The notes under the pieces were generated by a model. That model was not told the origin of the DNA. It ran no database searches and saw only the letters and a list, made by a program, of their open reading frames with translations. DNA of 64,000 nt from Autumnicola lenta (GTDB taxonomy: Bacteria; Bacteroidota; Bacteroidia; Flavobacteriales; Flavobacteriaceae): assembly GCF_031846515.1 (NCBI RefSeq), contig NZ_JAVRHO010000020.1:1-64000 (forward strand). Direction: 5' to 3'. The stretch's first letter is position 1. Each line of letters begins with the position of its first letter. This document shows positions 33,662 through 41,520 of this stretch, in pieces. Position numbers and translations under genes: made by a program.

Positions 33662-33759
33662 GGTAAACTGCTTCGGGGCAAGCCCACGAAGCATTAAGAA
33701 GAAATAATTTTCGATTTTGAGGCAAGCCTCAGAGCATTAAAATCTCGATTATCGAGTAA
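33662..33759 (-). repeat. Copy 2 of the ~97-bp dispersed hairpin element
   Basis: Reverse complement matches 5307-5402. Read on the minus strand it contains three successive hairpins: CTCGATAATCGAG, GAGGC-TT-GCCTC and GCTTCG-T-GGGC-TT-GCCC-C-GAAGC. Starts one base after the stop codon of the receiver gene. Confidence 0.8.
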
Positions 33760-33760
33760 A

Positions 33761-34153
33761 TTAGCTATCCTCAAGTATTTTTCGCAGGCCTTCAATAGAA
33801 ATCGGTTTTACGAGATAATTTGTAACCCTGTTGTAGGATTTAGCCCTGTTTATATCCTCTGGGTCTATAGAGGAAGTAACGATATATATGGTGATCTCAT
33901 GTTCAGCAGGAATTTGGGTGAACTCATCCAGGAACTGCCAGCCATCCATAATGGGCATGTTGAGATCGAGCAGAATAATATCCGGTAATTTCTCTTTGGC
34001 AAGAATGATGGATTTTAGGCCATTAATGGCTTCTTCACCGTTATGGTAAACCATAAAACTATTACAAAAGTCAGCAAACTGCATAATTTTCTTTGCTCCA
34101 AATACAAAAATAGGATCATCATCAATTATACAGGCGAGATCAATTTTCTTCAT
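33761..34153 (-). CDS. Single-domain response regulator
   Basis: 130 aa, receiver domain only. Acidic pocket IIDDDPIF (Asp11-13), phospho-acceptor Asp in ILLDLNMPIMDGW (about 63), Thr/Ser in VTSSIDPED and Lys in YLVKPIS. No output domain, so it is a CheY/Spo0F-like relay. Its start overlaps the end of the histidine kinase gene by 14 bases; the two very likely work together. Confidence 0.94.
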   Translation of the reverse strand: MKKIDLACIIDDDPIFVFGAKKIMQFADFCNSFMVYHNGEEAINGLKSIILAKEKLPDIILLDLNMPIMDGWQFLDEFTQIPAEHEITIYIVTSSIDPEDINRAKSYNRVTNYLVKPISIEGLRKILEDS

Positions 34154-37100
34154 ATTTTAAATATAACTTAAATGTTGTTCCTTTACCAACTTCACTTTCT
34201 ACTTCAATTTTTCCGCCAATAGCTTCGATCTGGTTTTTTGTGATAAAAAGCCCGATTCCGCGAGCGTCTTTATGACGATGGAATGTTTTATACATTCCGA
34301 ATAATTTGTTTCCATACTTCTTAAGATCTATTCCCAGCCCATTGTCTTCAATTTTTAGAATTGTAAAGTGTTGATTTTTCTTTGCATTAAGTTTAATATA
34401 GCTTTTTCTGTCCGGGGATCTGTATTTGATTCCGTTAGTAAGAAAATTAAGCAAAATGCTCTCTACATATGCAGGTATTCCAAGTATTTCAAAATTGGCG
34501 TCAACATTATTAGTGATTTTGAGGTTTACTTCTTTGGAAAGCGCAGAAACGTTCTTCGTTGCTCTGTTAATAGCATTCTTCAGGTTAATGGGAAGTAAGT
34601 TATCAGCTACTTTAGTATTCATTAGAACAACTTCATTAAGGTGGGCGACGGTTTCCTTCAAATTATCTGAAGCCGTACCCAGTAACTGTACTATTTCATT
34701 CTCGGCTGCCTCCGGATGATCCTGTTTGTAAAGATCCAGTAACATCCCGAAGTTCCCGGAGTGGGAACGCAAGTTGTGCGATACAATATGTGCAAAATTC
34801 CGAAGGCGCTGGTTCTGGTCTTTCGTTACGTCCAGTAAAGATTTGATCTCCTGTTCTACTTTTTTTATTTCACTAATATCTGCAGCCACTCCCAGGTAAC
34901 CAATAATTTCATTATTATCGCGTATGGCTGTAAAAGTGAGCTGGACCGGAAACTGTGTGCCATCTTTCCTTGTATAGGTCCATTCGCGGGTGTCATAATC
35001 CCCATTTTTGGCAAGGGCTGTAAAAACTTCCCAACCTTTAATTTCCCGACCAAAGTGCGCGCTGAGTTCTTTGCCTATCTCCTCTATTTCTTCCGGAAGA
35101 TGAACAAGGGCAGGCGATTTTTTTCCTTCCATTTCCTCTCTGGAGTATCCTAATAAGTTTTCGGCTCCACGATTAAAATTTGTAATTATACCATTAATAT
35201 CGGCACTTATTACACCCACTTGGCTACTTGCTTCAAAAATTCCTTTTAGTTGTGCGAGAGCTTGCTGTAATTTTTTTTCGGCATTTCTTCTCTTCGTAAT
35301 ATCGGTAATATGAGAAACGAAATAAAGAGGTTTGCTTTTAGTATTTCTTACAATTGAAACTGCAAGTATAATATTTACCTGGTATCCTTCTTTATGAATG
35401 TACCTCTTCTCCATTTGATAACTATTACCTTTCCCTGAAAACAGGTGCTGTAAATTTTCCAAATCTTTATTTAAGTCTTCTGGATGAGTGATGTCCTGAA
35501 ATGTTAAATCTACAAGCTCATCCTGCGTGTAACCAACAATATCACACAGGGCTTCATTCACTTCTATCCATTCTCCTTTAAGCCCTACGATGGCCATTCC
35601 AATAGCGGCATTCTCGAAATTTCCACGGAAGGTTTGTTCGCTTATTCTTAGTTTATCTTCTGTTTCCTTCCTGGAAGTAATGTCGTGCATCGCCACAACG
35701 GCTCCCCTGACATTCCCGTTAGCATCTTTTAACTGCGATCCATTTACACTTACAAGCTTTGCACTGCCATTGCGCTGTTTAATGAGTATTTCCTCATTTT
35801 CTATTTTTCCGGTTGCCAATGTTTTTAATAAAGGCGTTTCTTCCTGTGTCAGCATCGTTTTACCGTCTGCAGTAAAGAGACCGTAATATTCTGGATACTT
35901 CGAAAGTGGAACGTTTTTGAGAGGAATTCCGTGCCATTTCTTGGTGGCTTTGTTAAAAGAAGTCAGTCTTCCATCCTTGTCACAAGAAATAATACCTACT
36001 TCCACATTGTCCAAAATGGTCTGCATTAGCACCTGTTTTTCCAGGTTTTCCTTTTCAGCAGATTTTAAAGCGGTAGTATCGCTGGTATGCATAAGAATAC
36101 CTCCAATCTGGTTGTTGTTATTGTACCAGGGCCTTACTTCCCAGCTTAACCATTGCTCTTTTCCGTTTTTATCTAAATACCGGTCTTCGTCACTTCTGCT
36201 TACAGAACCCTGCAGGGCCTGGCTATGAATCTCACGCCATTCTTCCTTTATATGCGGAAAAACTTCATAATGACACTTACCTATAAGGTCTTTAGCTTCA
36301 ATATTATTTTCTTCCAGCCACTTTTGGGAAGCTGCAAGATAATTCATGTTCTTATCAAACATGGCAATTGCACTGGGTGCCTGATCTATAAAGAGTTTAT
36401 TTCTTTCAAATTCTTTTTTTCTCTCCGTAATTTCTTCATGAAAACCTGTCATCCATTCCGGTTTTCCATCAGCAGTCCAGCTTACGACTTTTCCTTTGTC
36501 TAATACCCAAATCCATTCTCCTGCTTTATTTTTCATTCGGGCTTCACTTTCATAGAAATCGGTTTCTCCGGCAAAATGTTTTTGAAAAAGCAGGTCACAT
36601 TTTACCATATCTTCAGGGTGAGCAAACCTCTTCCACGTATTAGGCGATGTGGGTTCGATTTCTTCTAAAGTATAACCAAGAACGTTTGCCCACCGCTCAT
36701 TGAACTTGGCTTCTCCCGTTTGAATATTCCATTCCCAGACACCTATATTTGTTCCTTCTATAATATGCTCATAACGCTGAAGCTCCTGTATGAGCGGTTG
36801 ATTTTTATTATTATATTTGGTAACATCTACCAAACCTATAAGGAGCAGGGGATTTTTATTTTGCGCACGTATAATGGTGGTGCGACATTTCATCCAGACA
36901 GGGTACCCTGCGGTACTCTGGAGTTTTACAATTTCAGAGTCTTTAATGGACGTAAAATTTAGCCAATTTTCGACCTTGTAGTGATCTTCCGAGTTTACAA
37001 AATCCTGCCAGCGATAATTTTGAGAGTCGTGCTCCTGATTAATTCCAAGTACCTCACGAAACTTTGGATTCATCCAACAAATCACAGGATTTTGAAGATC

Positions 37101-37262
37101 GATTATCCAGGTGCCATCCCTGGAATTTTCCTGAATAAAATCAAAAACAGACTCATTTTCCCTGATGTTTTGATAAAGAACATCTTTTAATTTCTTCTGT
37201 TGTTTTTCTTTGTTTTGATGTGAAGCGGTTAACTCCAGAGCTTTTGGAAATCTGGCTCTCAT
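34140..37262 (-). CDS. Cytosolic histidine kinase with six PAS domains
   Basis: 1040 aa without membrane helices. Six PAS/PAC units can be placed at about 38-150, 163-282, 288-400, 412-532, 543-657 and 672-800 (PAC ends such as GFHEEITERKK, VAMHDITSRKE, VSHITDITKRR). Then a DHp helix with the phospho-acceptor His829 (HIVSHNLRSHSGN), and an HATPase (about 890-1036) with N-box ILLNFLTNGIKY, EDNGLGID, RGIGLFITKNQIEAIGG. Reads a soluble or redox/light-like signal through PAS; ligand unknown. Overlaps the single-domain receiver gene, its probable target. Confidence 0.94.
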   Translation of the reverse strand: MRARFPKALELTASHQNKEKQQKKLKDVLYQNIRENESVFDFIQENSRDGTWIIDLQNPVICWMNPKFREVLGINQEHDSQNYRWQDFVNSEDHYKVENWLNFTSIKDSEIVKLQSTAGYPVWMKCRTTIIRAQNKNPLLLIGLVDVTKYNNKNQPLIQELQRYEHIIEGTNIGVWEWNIQTGEAKFNERWANVLGYTLEEIEPTSPNTWKRFAHPEDMVKCDLLFQKHFAGETDFYESEARMKNKAGEWIWVLDKGKVVSWTADGKPEWMTGFHEEITERKKEFERNKLFIDQAPSAIAMFDKNMNYLAASQKWLEENNIEAKDLIGKCHYEVFPHIKEEWREIHSQALQGSVSRSDEDRYLDKNGKEQWLSWEVRPWYNNNNQIGGILMHTSDTTALKSAEKENLEKQVLMQTILDNVEVGIISCDKDGRLTSFNKATKKWHGIPLKNVPLSKYPEYYGLFTADGKTMLTQEETPLLKTLATGKIENEEILIKQRNGSAKLVSVNGSQLKDANGNVRGAVVAMHDITSRKETEDKLRISEQTFRGNFENAAIGMAIVGLKGEWIEVNEALCDIVGYTQDELVDLTFQDITHPEDLNKDLENLQHLFSGKGNSYQMEKRYIHKEGYQVNIILAVSIVRNTKSKPLYFVSHITDITKRRNAEKKLQQALAQLKGIFEASSQVGVISADINGIITNFNRGAENLLGYSREEMEGKKSPALVHLPEEIEEIGKELSAHFGREIKGWEVFTALAKNGDYDTREWTYTRKDGTQFPVQLTFTAIRDNNEIIGYLGVAADISEIKKVEQEIKSLLDVTKDQNQRLRNFAHIVSHNLRSHSGNFGMLLDLYKQDHPEAAENEIVQLLGTASDNLKETVAHLNEVVLMNTKVADNLLPINLKNAINRATKNVSALSKEVNLKITNNVDANFEILGIPAYVESILLNFLTNGIKYRSPDRKSYIKLNAKKNQHFTILKIEDNGLGIDLKKYGNKLFGMYKTFHRHKDARGIGLFITKNQIEAIGGKIEVESEVGKGTTFKLYLKYEEN

Positions 37263-37396
37263 GCAATTGTTAGTTTTAGGCTATAAAAGTAAGGATTTAT
37301 ACGGATAGTTAACTTTCTATTAACATTAAATGCACCAGTGCTCCGCGTAACCTACAAACTTTTTTAAGCCATCCCGACGCGGAAGAAAAAAAATAC

Positions 37397-37404
37397 TACT
37401 TTTG
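37397..37404 (+). promoter_or_regulatory. -7 box (TACTTTTG) of pyrRB
   Basis: Exact TANNTTTG match; predicted leader only about 22 nt before pyrR. Confidence 0.5.
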
Positions 37405-37432
37405 TTTTTCAAATACTTCATTTAAAATAAAT

Positions 37433-37972
37433 ATGAGTCAGAAAGTCTTATTAAGTTCCAAAGAAATAGACATCATATTGCATCGATTGGCATGCCAGTT
37501 AGTAGAAAATCATACCACTTTTGAAAATACTGTTTTAGTAGGAATACAACCAAGAGGTGTTTTTTTAGCATCCAGAATAGAAGACATTCTAAAAAGTGAA
37601 TATAATATTAAGGAGGTCAGGTCCGGGCAGCTGGATATTACCTTTTATCGGGATGATTTTAGAAGAGGAGAAAAACCACTGGAAGCCAATAAAACGAAAA
37701 TTGATTTTGTGGTAGAGGATAGAAGAGTGGTTTTTATAGATGATGTTCTCTATACCGGCAGAAGTATAAGAAGTGCTTTAACTGCAATCCAGTCTTTTGG
37801 GAGGCCAAGGGAAATAGAGCTACTAACCCTTATCGATCGTAGATTTAGCAGGCATTTACCGATACAGCCAGATTATAATGGCAGACAGGTAGATGCAATA
37901 AATGAAGAAAAAGTAAAAGTAAACTGGAAGGAAAATGAAGGTGAAGATGTTGTTTATCTGATTTCAAAATAG
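37433..37972 (+). CDS. pyrR: PyrR-type phosphoribosyltransferase
   Basis: 179 aa, the bifunctional pyr-operon regulator / uracil phosphoribosyltransferase family. PRPP-binding loop VVFIDDVLYTGRSIRSAL (about 100-117), GIQPRGVFLASRI and GQLDITFYRDDF are diagnostic. In Bacillus PyrR binds mRNA to attenuate pyr genes. Here the leader is too short for such an attenuator and the gap to pyrB is 6 bp, so uracil salvage or another mode is likely. First gene of pyrRB. Confidence 0.94.
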   Translation: MSQKVLLSSKEIDIILHRLACQLVENHTTFENTVLVGIQPRGVFLASRIEDILKSEYNIKEVRSGQLDITFYRDDFRRGEKPLEANKTKIDFVVEDRRVVFIDDVLYTGRSIRSALTAIQSFGRPREIELLTLIDRRFSRHLPIQPDYNGRQVDAINEEKVKVNWKENEGEDVVYLISK

Positions 37973-37978
37973 AAGAAA

Positions 37979-38911
37979 ATGAGGAGCGAACTAAGTGTGG
38001 ATCACTTACTTGGGATTAAATATCTCGATAAAGAAGATATAGAGTTAATTTTTAAAACTGCAGATCATTTTAAGGAAGTGATCAACAGGCCAATTAAAAA
38101 AGTTCCTTCTCTTCGTGATATTACCATTGCCAACCTTTTTTTTGAAAACAGTACCCGTACCCGCTTATCTTTCGAACTCGCCGAAAAACGTTTAAGTGCG
38201 GATATAATAAATTTTTCTGCGGCATCGTCTTCTGTTAAAAAGGGAGAAACGCTTATTGATACAGTTAACAATATCCTTTCTATGAAAGTGGATATGGTGG
38301 TAATGAGGCATCCTAATCCGGGAGCAGGAATCTTTCTTTCAAAGCACGTCAATGCAAGAATAATTAATGCAGGGGATGGTGCACATGAGCATCCTACTCA
38401 GGCTTTGCTTGATTCTTACTCTATCAGGGAAAAACTGGGAACTGTAAAAGGAAAGAAGGTGGTGATAGTTGGTGATATCCTTCATAGTCGTGTTGCGCTT
38501 TCAAATATTTTTGCCCTGAAGCTTCTTGGAGCTGAAGTTAAAGTTTGTGGTCCCAAAACCCTTATTCCGAAGCATATCGAATCTCTGGGAGTGAAGGTAG
38601 AAACAAATCTTAAAGCCGCACTGGAATGGTGCGATGTGGCAAATATGCTAAGGGTGCAGAACGAAAGAATGGACATAAGTTACTTTCCCAGTACCAGAGA
38701 ATATATCCAGCAGTACGGACTAAACAGAAAAATACTTGAAAGCCTGTCCAAAGAGATTGTGGTGATGCATCCCGGCCCTATAAACAGGGGAGTGGAGATT
38801 ACAAGTGACGTTGCAGATTCCAGCCAGGCCATTATTCTGGACCAGGTTCAAAATGGAGTGGCAGTGAGAATGGCTGTAATTTATTTACTTGCTTCAAAAA
38901 TAAAGCAATAA
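37979..38911 (+). CDS. pyrB: Aspartate carbamoyltransferase catalytic subunit
   Basis: Joins carbamoyl phosphate and aspartate, the committed step of pyrimidine synthesis. 310 aa, normal length. Carbamoyl-phosphate loop FFENSTRTRLSFELA (about 50-64), SSVKKGET, VMRHPNPGAG, HPTQALLDSYSI and MHPGPINRGVEI are all present. No pyrI (regulatory subunit) next to it. Six bases after pyrR. Confidence 0.97.
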   Translation: MRSELSVDHLLGIKYLDKEDIELIFKTADHFKEVINRPIKKVPSLRDITIANLFFENSTRTRLSFELAEKRLSADIINFSAASSSVKKGETLIDTVNNILSMKVDMVVMRHPNPGAGIFLSKHVNARIINAGDGAHEHPTQALLDSYSIREKLGTVKGKKVVIVGDILHSRVALSNIFALKLLGAEVKVCGPKTLIPKHIESLGVKVETNLKAALEWCDVANMLRVQNERMDISYFPSTREYIQQYGLNRKILESLSKEIVVMHPGPINRGVEITSDVADSSQAIILDQVQNGVAVRMAVIYLLASKIKQ

Positions 38912-38951
38912 TGTCCTTTGTCTTTTTTAACTTTAAGCTTAAAGAAAAAAT

Positions 38952-39284
38952 ATGAAGACTATAGAAAAAGAAAATCATCTCCTTATTGAGAATGACCAGG
39001 ACTCCATCACATCTTTTGCATCTTATCTCACAAAGCATCATGATGAATTTATAGCGTATAATGTTGTTATAGATATTCAGAAGTATGAAAATCTTCGACT
39101 TGATGAATTACTTGGCTTCTTAGAGTTATCCAATATTCACAAGAAGCAGAAGAAGTCTTTTGTAATCGTAAATAACGCGCTTCACATGGATAAAGTTCCG
39201 GAGGAACTAATGGTAGTACCTACATTACAGGAAGCTGAAGATGTGGTACAAATGGAAGAAATTGAAAGGGATCTGGGGTTTTAA
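38952..39284 (+). CDS. Small conserved protein upstream of RNase Z
   Basis: 110 aa, single alpha/beta domain resembling the STAS/SpoIIAA-like pattern (AYNVVIDIQKYENLRLDELLGFLELSNIHKK broken by a helix, then KKSFVIVNN). No Ser/Thr phospho-site is obvious. Homologues next to rnz in flavobacteria are sometimes wrongly labelled ribonuclease Z. In the same direction and 33 bp before the rnz ATG. Role unknown. Confidence 0.75.
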   Translation: MKTIEKENHLLIENDQDSITSFASYLTKHHDEFIAYNVVIDIQKYENLRLDELLGFLELSNIHKKQKKSFVIVNNALHMDKVPEELMVVPTLQEAEDVVQMEEIERDLGF

Positions 39285-39317
39285 TACCTCTTGTATTAGA
39301 TGTATGGAAATATTATG

Positions 39318-40226
39318 ATGAAACTTACCATTCTGGGTTGCTATGCTGCTACTCCACGAACTTTTACTAATCCTACTTCCCAGGTTTTAGAAATTAGAAA
39401 CCATATTTTTTTAATTGATTGCGGTGAGGGAACCCAGGTGCAGCTAAGAAGAAATAAAATTAAATTTTCCAAAATTCAACATATTTTTATTTCCCATCTT
39501 CATGGGGACCACTGTTTTGGGCTTGTCGGACTAATTTCTACTTTTCGGCTTTTGAATCGGGAAATTGATCTTCATGTTTATGGTCCAAAGGGTATTAAAG
39601 AAATTATCACCCTGCAGTTAAAACTCTCGAATTCCTGGACAAATTATTCGCTTTACTTCCATGAACTGGAGAGTAAATCTTCAGAAATAATATATGAAGA
39701 TGCGAAGGTTACAGTAGAGACAATCCCTCTGAATCACAGAGTCTATACTAATGGCTTCTTATTCAGGGAGAAGCCGGGTGAAAGGAAGTTGCTCATTCAG
39801 AAGGCACAGGAGTATAATATAGATGTCAGCCTTTATAACAGCTTAAAGAAAGGTAAGAATGTGATTTCTGAAGATGGAGAGCTTATACCAAACACAGAGG
39901 TTACCACAGATCCGGCTCCGGTAAAAAGCTATGCCTACTGTAGCGACACTGCATTTTATCCGGAAATTGTACCACAGATAAAAGGGGCAACAGTGTTATA
40001 TCACGAATCCACTTTTTTAGATGACAAGCTTGAACTTGCCGCACCTACCAAACATTCTACAGCGAAGCAAGCTGCTGCAATTGCGAAGGAGGCCGGTGTC
40101 TCACAACTTCTCTTAGGCCATTACTCTACACGCTATCCTAATATTGAAGATTTTCAAGAAGAAGCTTCTGAAATATTTCCTAATAGCGAAATTTGCGATG
40201 ACGGAAAAGTTTTCATTTTTGAATAG
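39318..40226 (+). CDS. rnz: Ribonuclease Z
   Basis: tRNA 3'-processing endonuclease. 302 aa from the ATG at 39318 (MKLTILGCYAATP); ATGs at 39300 and 39315 are also in frame. Metallo-beta-lactamase motif HLHGDH (His60, His62, Asp64, His65), the Asp/His ligands in YCSDTAFY and LGHYSTRYP, and a substrate-clamp (exosite) region around residues 150-200. Length fits the short (RNase Z-S) form. Confidence 0.95.
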   Translation: MKLTILGCYAATPRTFTNPTSQVLEIRNHIFLIDCGEGTQVQLRRNKIKFSKIQHIFISHLHGDHCFGLVGLISTFRLLNREIDLHVYGPKGIKEIITLQLKLSNSWTNYSLYFHELESKSSEIIYEDAKVTVETIPLNHRVYTNGFLFREKPGERKLLIQKAQEYNIDVSLYNSLKKGKNVISEDGELIPNTEVTTDPAPVKSYAYCSDTAFYPEIVPQIKGATVLYHESTFLDDKLELAAPTKHSTAKQAAAIAKEAGVSQLLLGHYSTRYPNIEDFQEEASEIFPNSEICDDGKVFIFE

Positions 40227-40246
40227 ATTATAGAGAAGAATCTTTT

Positions 40247-40312
40247 ACTCATTTACTTGTAAATTTTTTCTTATGATAATTTCTTAAGCTTGTTCTTTAA
40301 AGGTTATTTTTT
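40247..40312. repeat. AT-rich dispersed repeat, copy B
   Basis: Aligns with 29345-29400 (shared ATAATTTCTTAA, GCTT, TCTTTA, AGG, TTAT). Intergenic between rnz and pdxH. Confidence 0.4.
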
Positions 40313-40384
40313 ACTCAAATAAAGTTCCTTATTCTCATTTCTACTTCTCTCTAAAACCCGTAAATTGCAGTAAAGTATTTAGAA

Positions 40385-41029
40385 ATGGAAAAAGATCTTC
40401 AGAATTATAGAAAATCATATGAGAAATATGAGTTTTCAGAAAAACCTATTCCCGTTTCTCCCCTTGTTTTGTTCGGCGAATGGTTCGTGGAGGCAGAAAA
40501 TGATGATAGCGTGGGAGAAGTAAACGCCATGAACGTTGCTACTATCGGGCTTAATGGATTTCCCAAAAACCGGATTGTTTTACTGAAGAAATATGACAAA
40601 AACGGATTCACCTTTTACACAAATTATAAGTCTGAGAAAGGACTGGATATAGAAAAAAACCCTCATGTCTGTCTTTCTTTTTTCTGGCCTAATATGGAGC
40701 GACAGGTAATAATTAAAGGAGTTGCAACAAAAAATACAAAAGAAGAATCTATAAAATATTTTCATTCCAGGCCCAGAGGTAGCCAATTAGGTGCTTTAGC
40801 TTCCAACCAAAGTGAGCCAATATCTTCACGGGAAGAGTTGGAGGTGAAAATAGAGCAGCTAACAAAGGAATATGAGGGACAAACAATACCTAAACCAGAA
40901 GAATGGGGAGGTTATAATGTTTCTCCTGTGAGTTATGAGTTTTGGCAGGGCAGGCAAAATCGCCTGCACGACCGGATTCTCTTTTCTAAATTAGAAGAGA
41001 AATGGAAAGTTGAACGTTTAGCACCTTAA
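40385..41029 (+). CDS. pdxH: Pyridoxamine 5'-phosphate oxidase
   Basis: FMN-dependent oxidation of pyridoxine/pyridoxamine phosphate to PLP. 214 aa, normal length. Motifs RIVLLKKYDKNGFTFYTNY, SRPRGSQLGALASNQS, and C-terminal PVSYEFWQGRQNRLHDRILF (FMN and PLP contacts: Arg, His). First gene in a run of four with tight spacing (2-3 nt) to sixA-like, ppk and ppx, so probably co-transcribed with the polyphosphate genes. Confidence 0.96.
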   Translation: MEKDLQNYRKSYEKYEFSEKPIPVSPLVLFGEWFVEAENDDSVGEVNAMNVATIGLNGFPKNRIVLLKKYDKNGFTFYTNYKSEKGLDIEKNPHVCLSFFWPNMERQVIIKGVATKNTKEESIKYFHSRPRGSQLGALASNQSEPISSREELEVKIEQLTKEYEGQTIPKPEEWGGYNVSPVSYEFWQGRQNRLHDRILFSKLEEKWKVERLAP

Positions 41030-41031
41030 CT

Positions 41032-41517
41032 ATGAAAAGATTGATTCTGGTAAGACATGGTAAGTCGTCCTGGAAACATGATCTTCCCGATCATGAGAGG
41101 CCTTTAAAGAAAAGGGCTTACAGAGATGGAAGAAAGGTTGCAGGTACTTTTAAAGAATTTTATTCGCCTACGGCTACGTTATGGAGCAGCCCTGCCACAC
41201 GAGCGCTGGAGACTGCAAAAATGTTTAAAGAGGAATTAAAAGTACCTGATAAGATGTTTACGATTCGGCAGGATCTCTATACTTTTGATGCTAAAGAGCT
41301 GCTGGAAATAATTAAATCTTGCCCAGATACTATAGATAAGTTAATAATCTTTGGCCATAACCCGGCTATTACTAATGCTGTAAATTCACTGGGAGATAAA
41401 AACCTGGATAACTTCCCTACCACAGGTCTCTGCGTGATCGATTTTGAAAATTATAAGTGGGAGCGTATTAAAACCGGAAGAACAATTATTACGTTACTTC
41501 CTAAGAATTTGAGATAA
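41032..41517 (+). CDS. SixA-type histidine phosphatase
   Basis: 161 aa, histidine phosphatase superfamily with catalytic RHG (Arg8-His9-Gly10) in LILVRHGKSSWK and second His in IIFGHNPAIT. SixA removes phosphate from phosphohistidine proteins in E. coli. Sits two bases after pdxH and three before ppk; linkage to ppk/ppx is frequent in Bacteroidetes and suggests a role in phosphate or polyphosphate control. Confidence 0.92.
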   Translation: MKRLILVRHGKSSWKHDLPDHERPLKKRAYRDGRKVAGTFKEFYSPTATLWSSPATRALETAKMFKEELKVPDKMFTIRQDLYTFDAKELLEIIKSCPDTIDKLIIFGHNPAITNAVNSLGDKNLDNFPTTGLCVIDFENYKWERIKTGRTIITLLPKNLR

Positions 41518-41520
41518 TTT

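Noticed and set aside
36955..36980. CCAATTTTCG motif copy
   Set aside because: Inside the histidine kinase coding sequence, where it encodes part of the PAS region; not counted as a repeat copy.
37263..37432. PyrR attenuator or riboswitch upstream of pyrR
   Set aside because: No anti-terminator/terminator pair or PyrR-binding loop recognised, and the promoter lies too close to the start.
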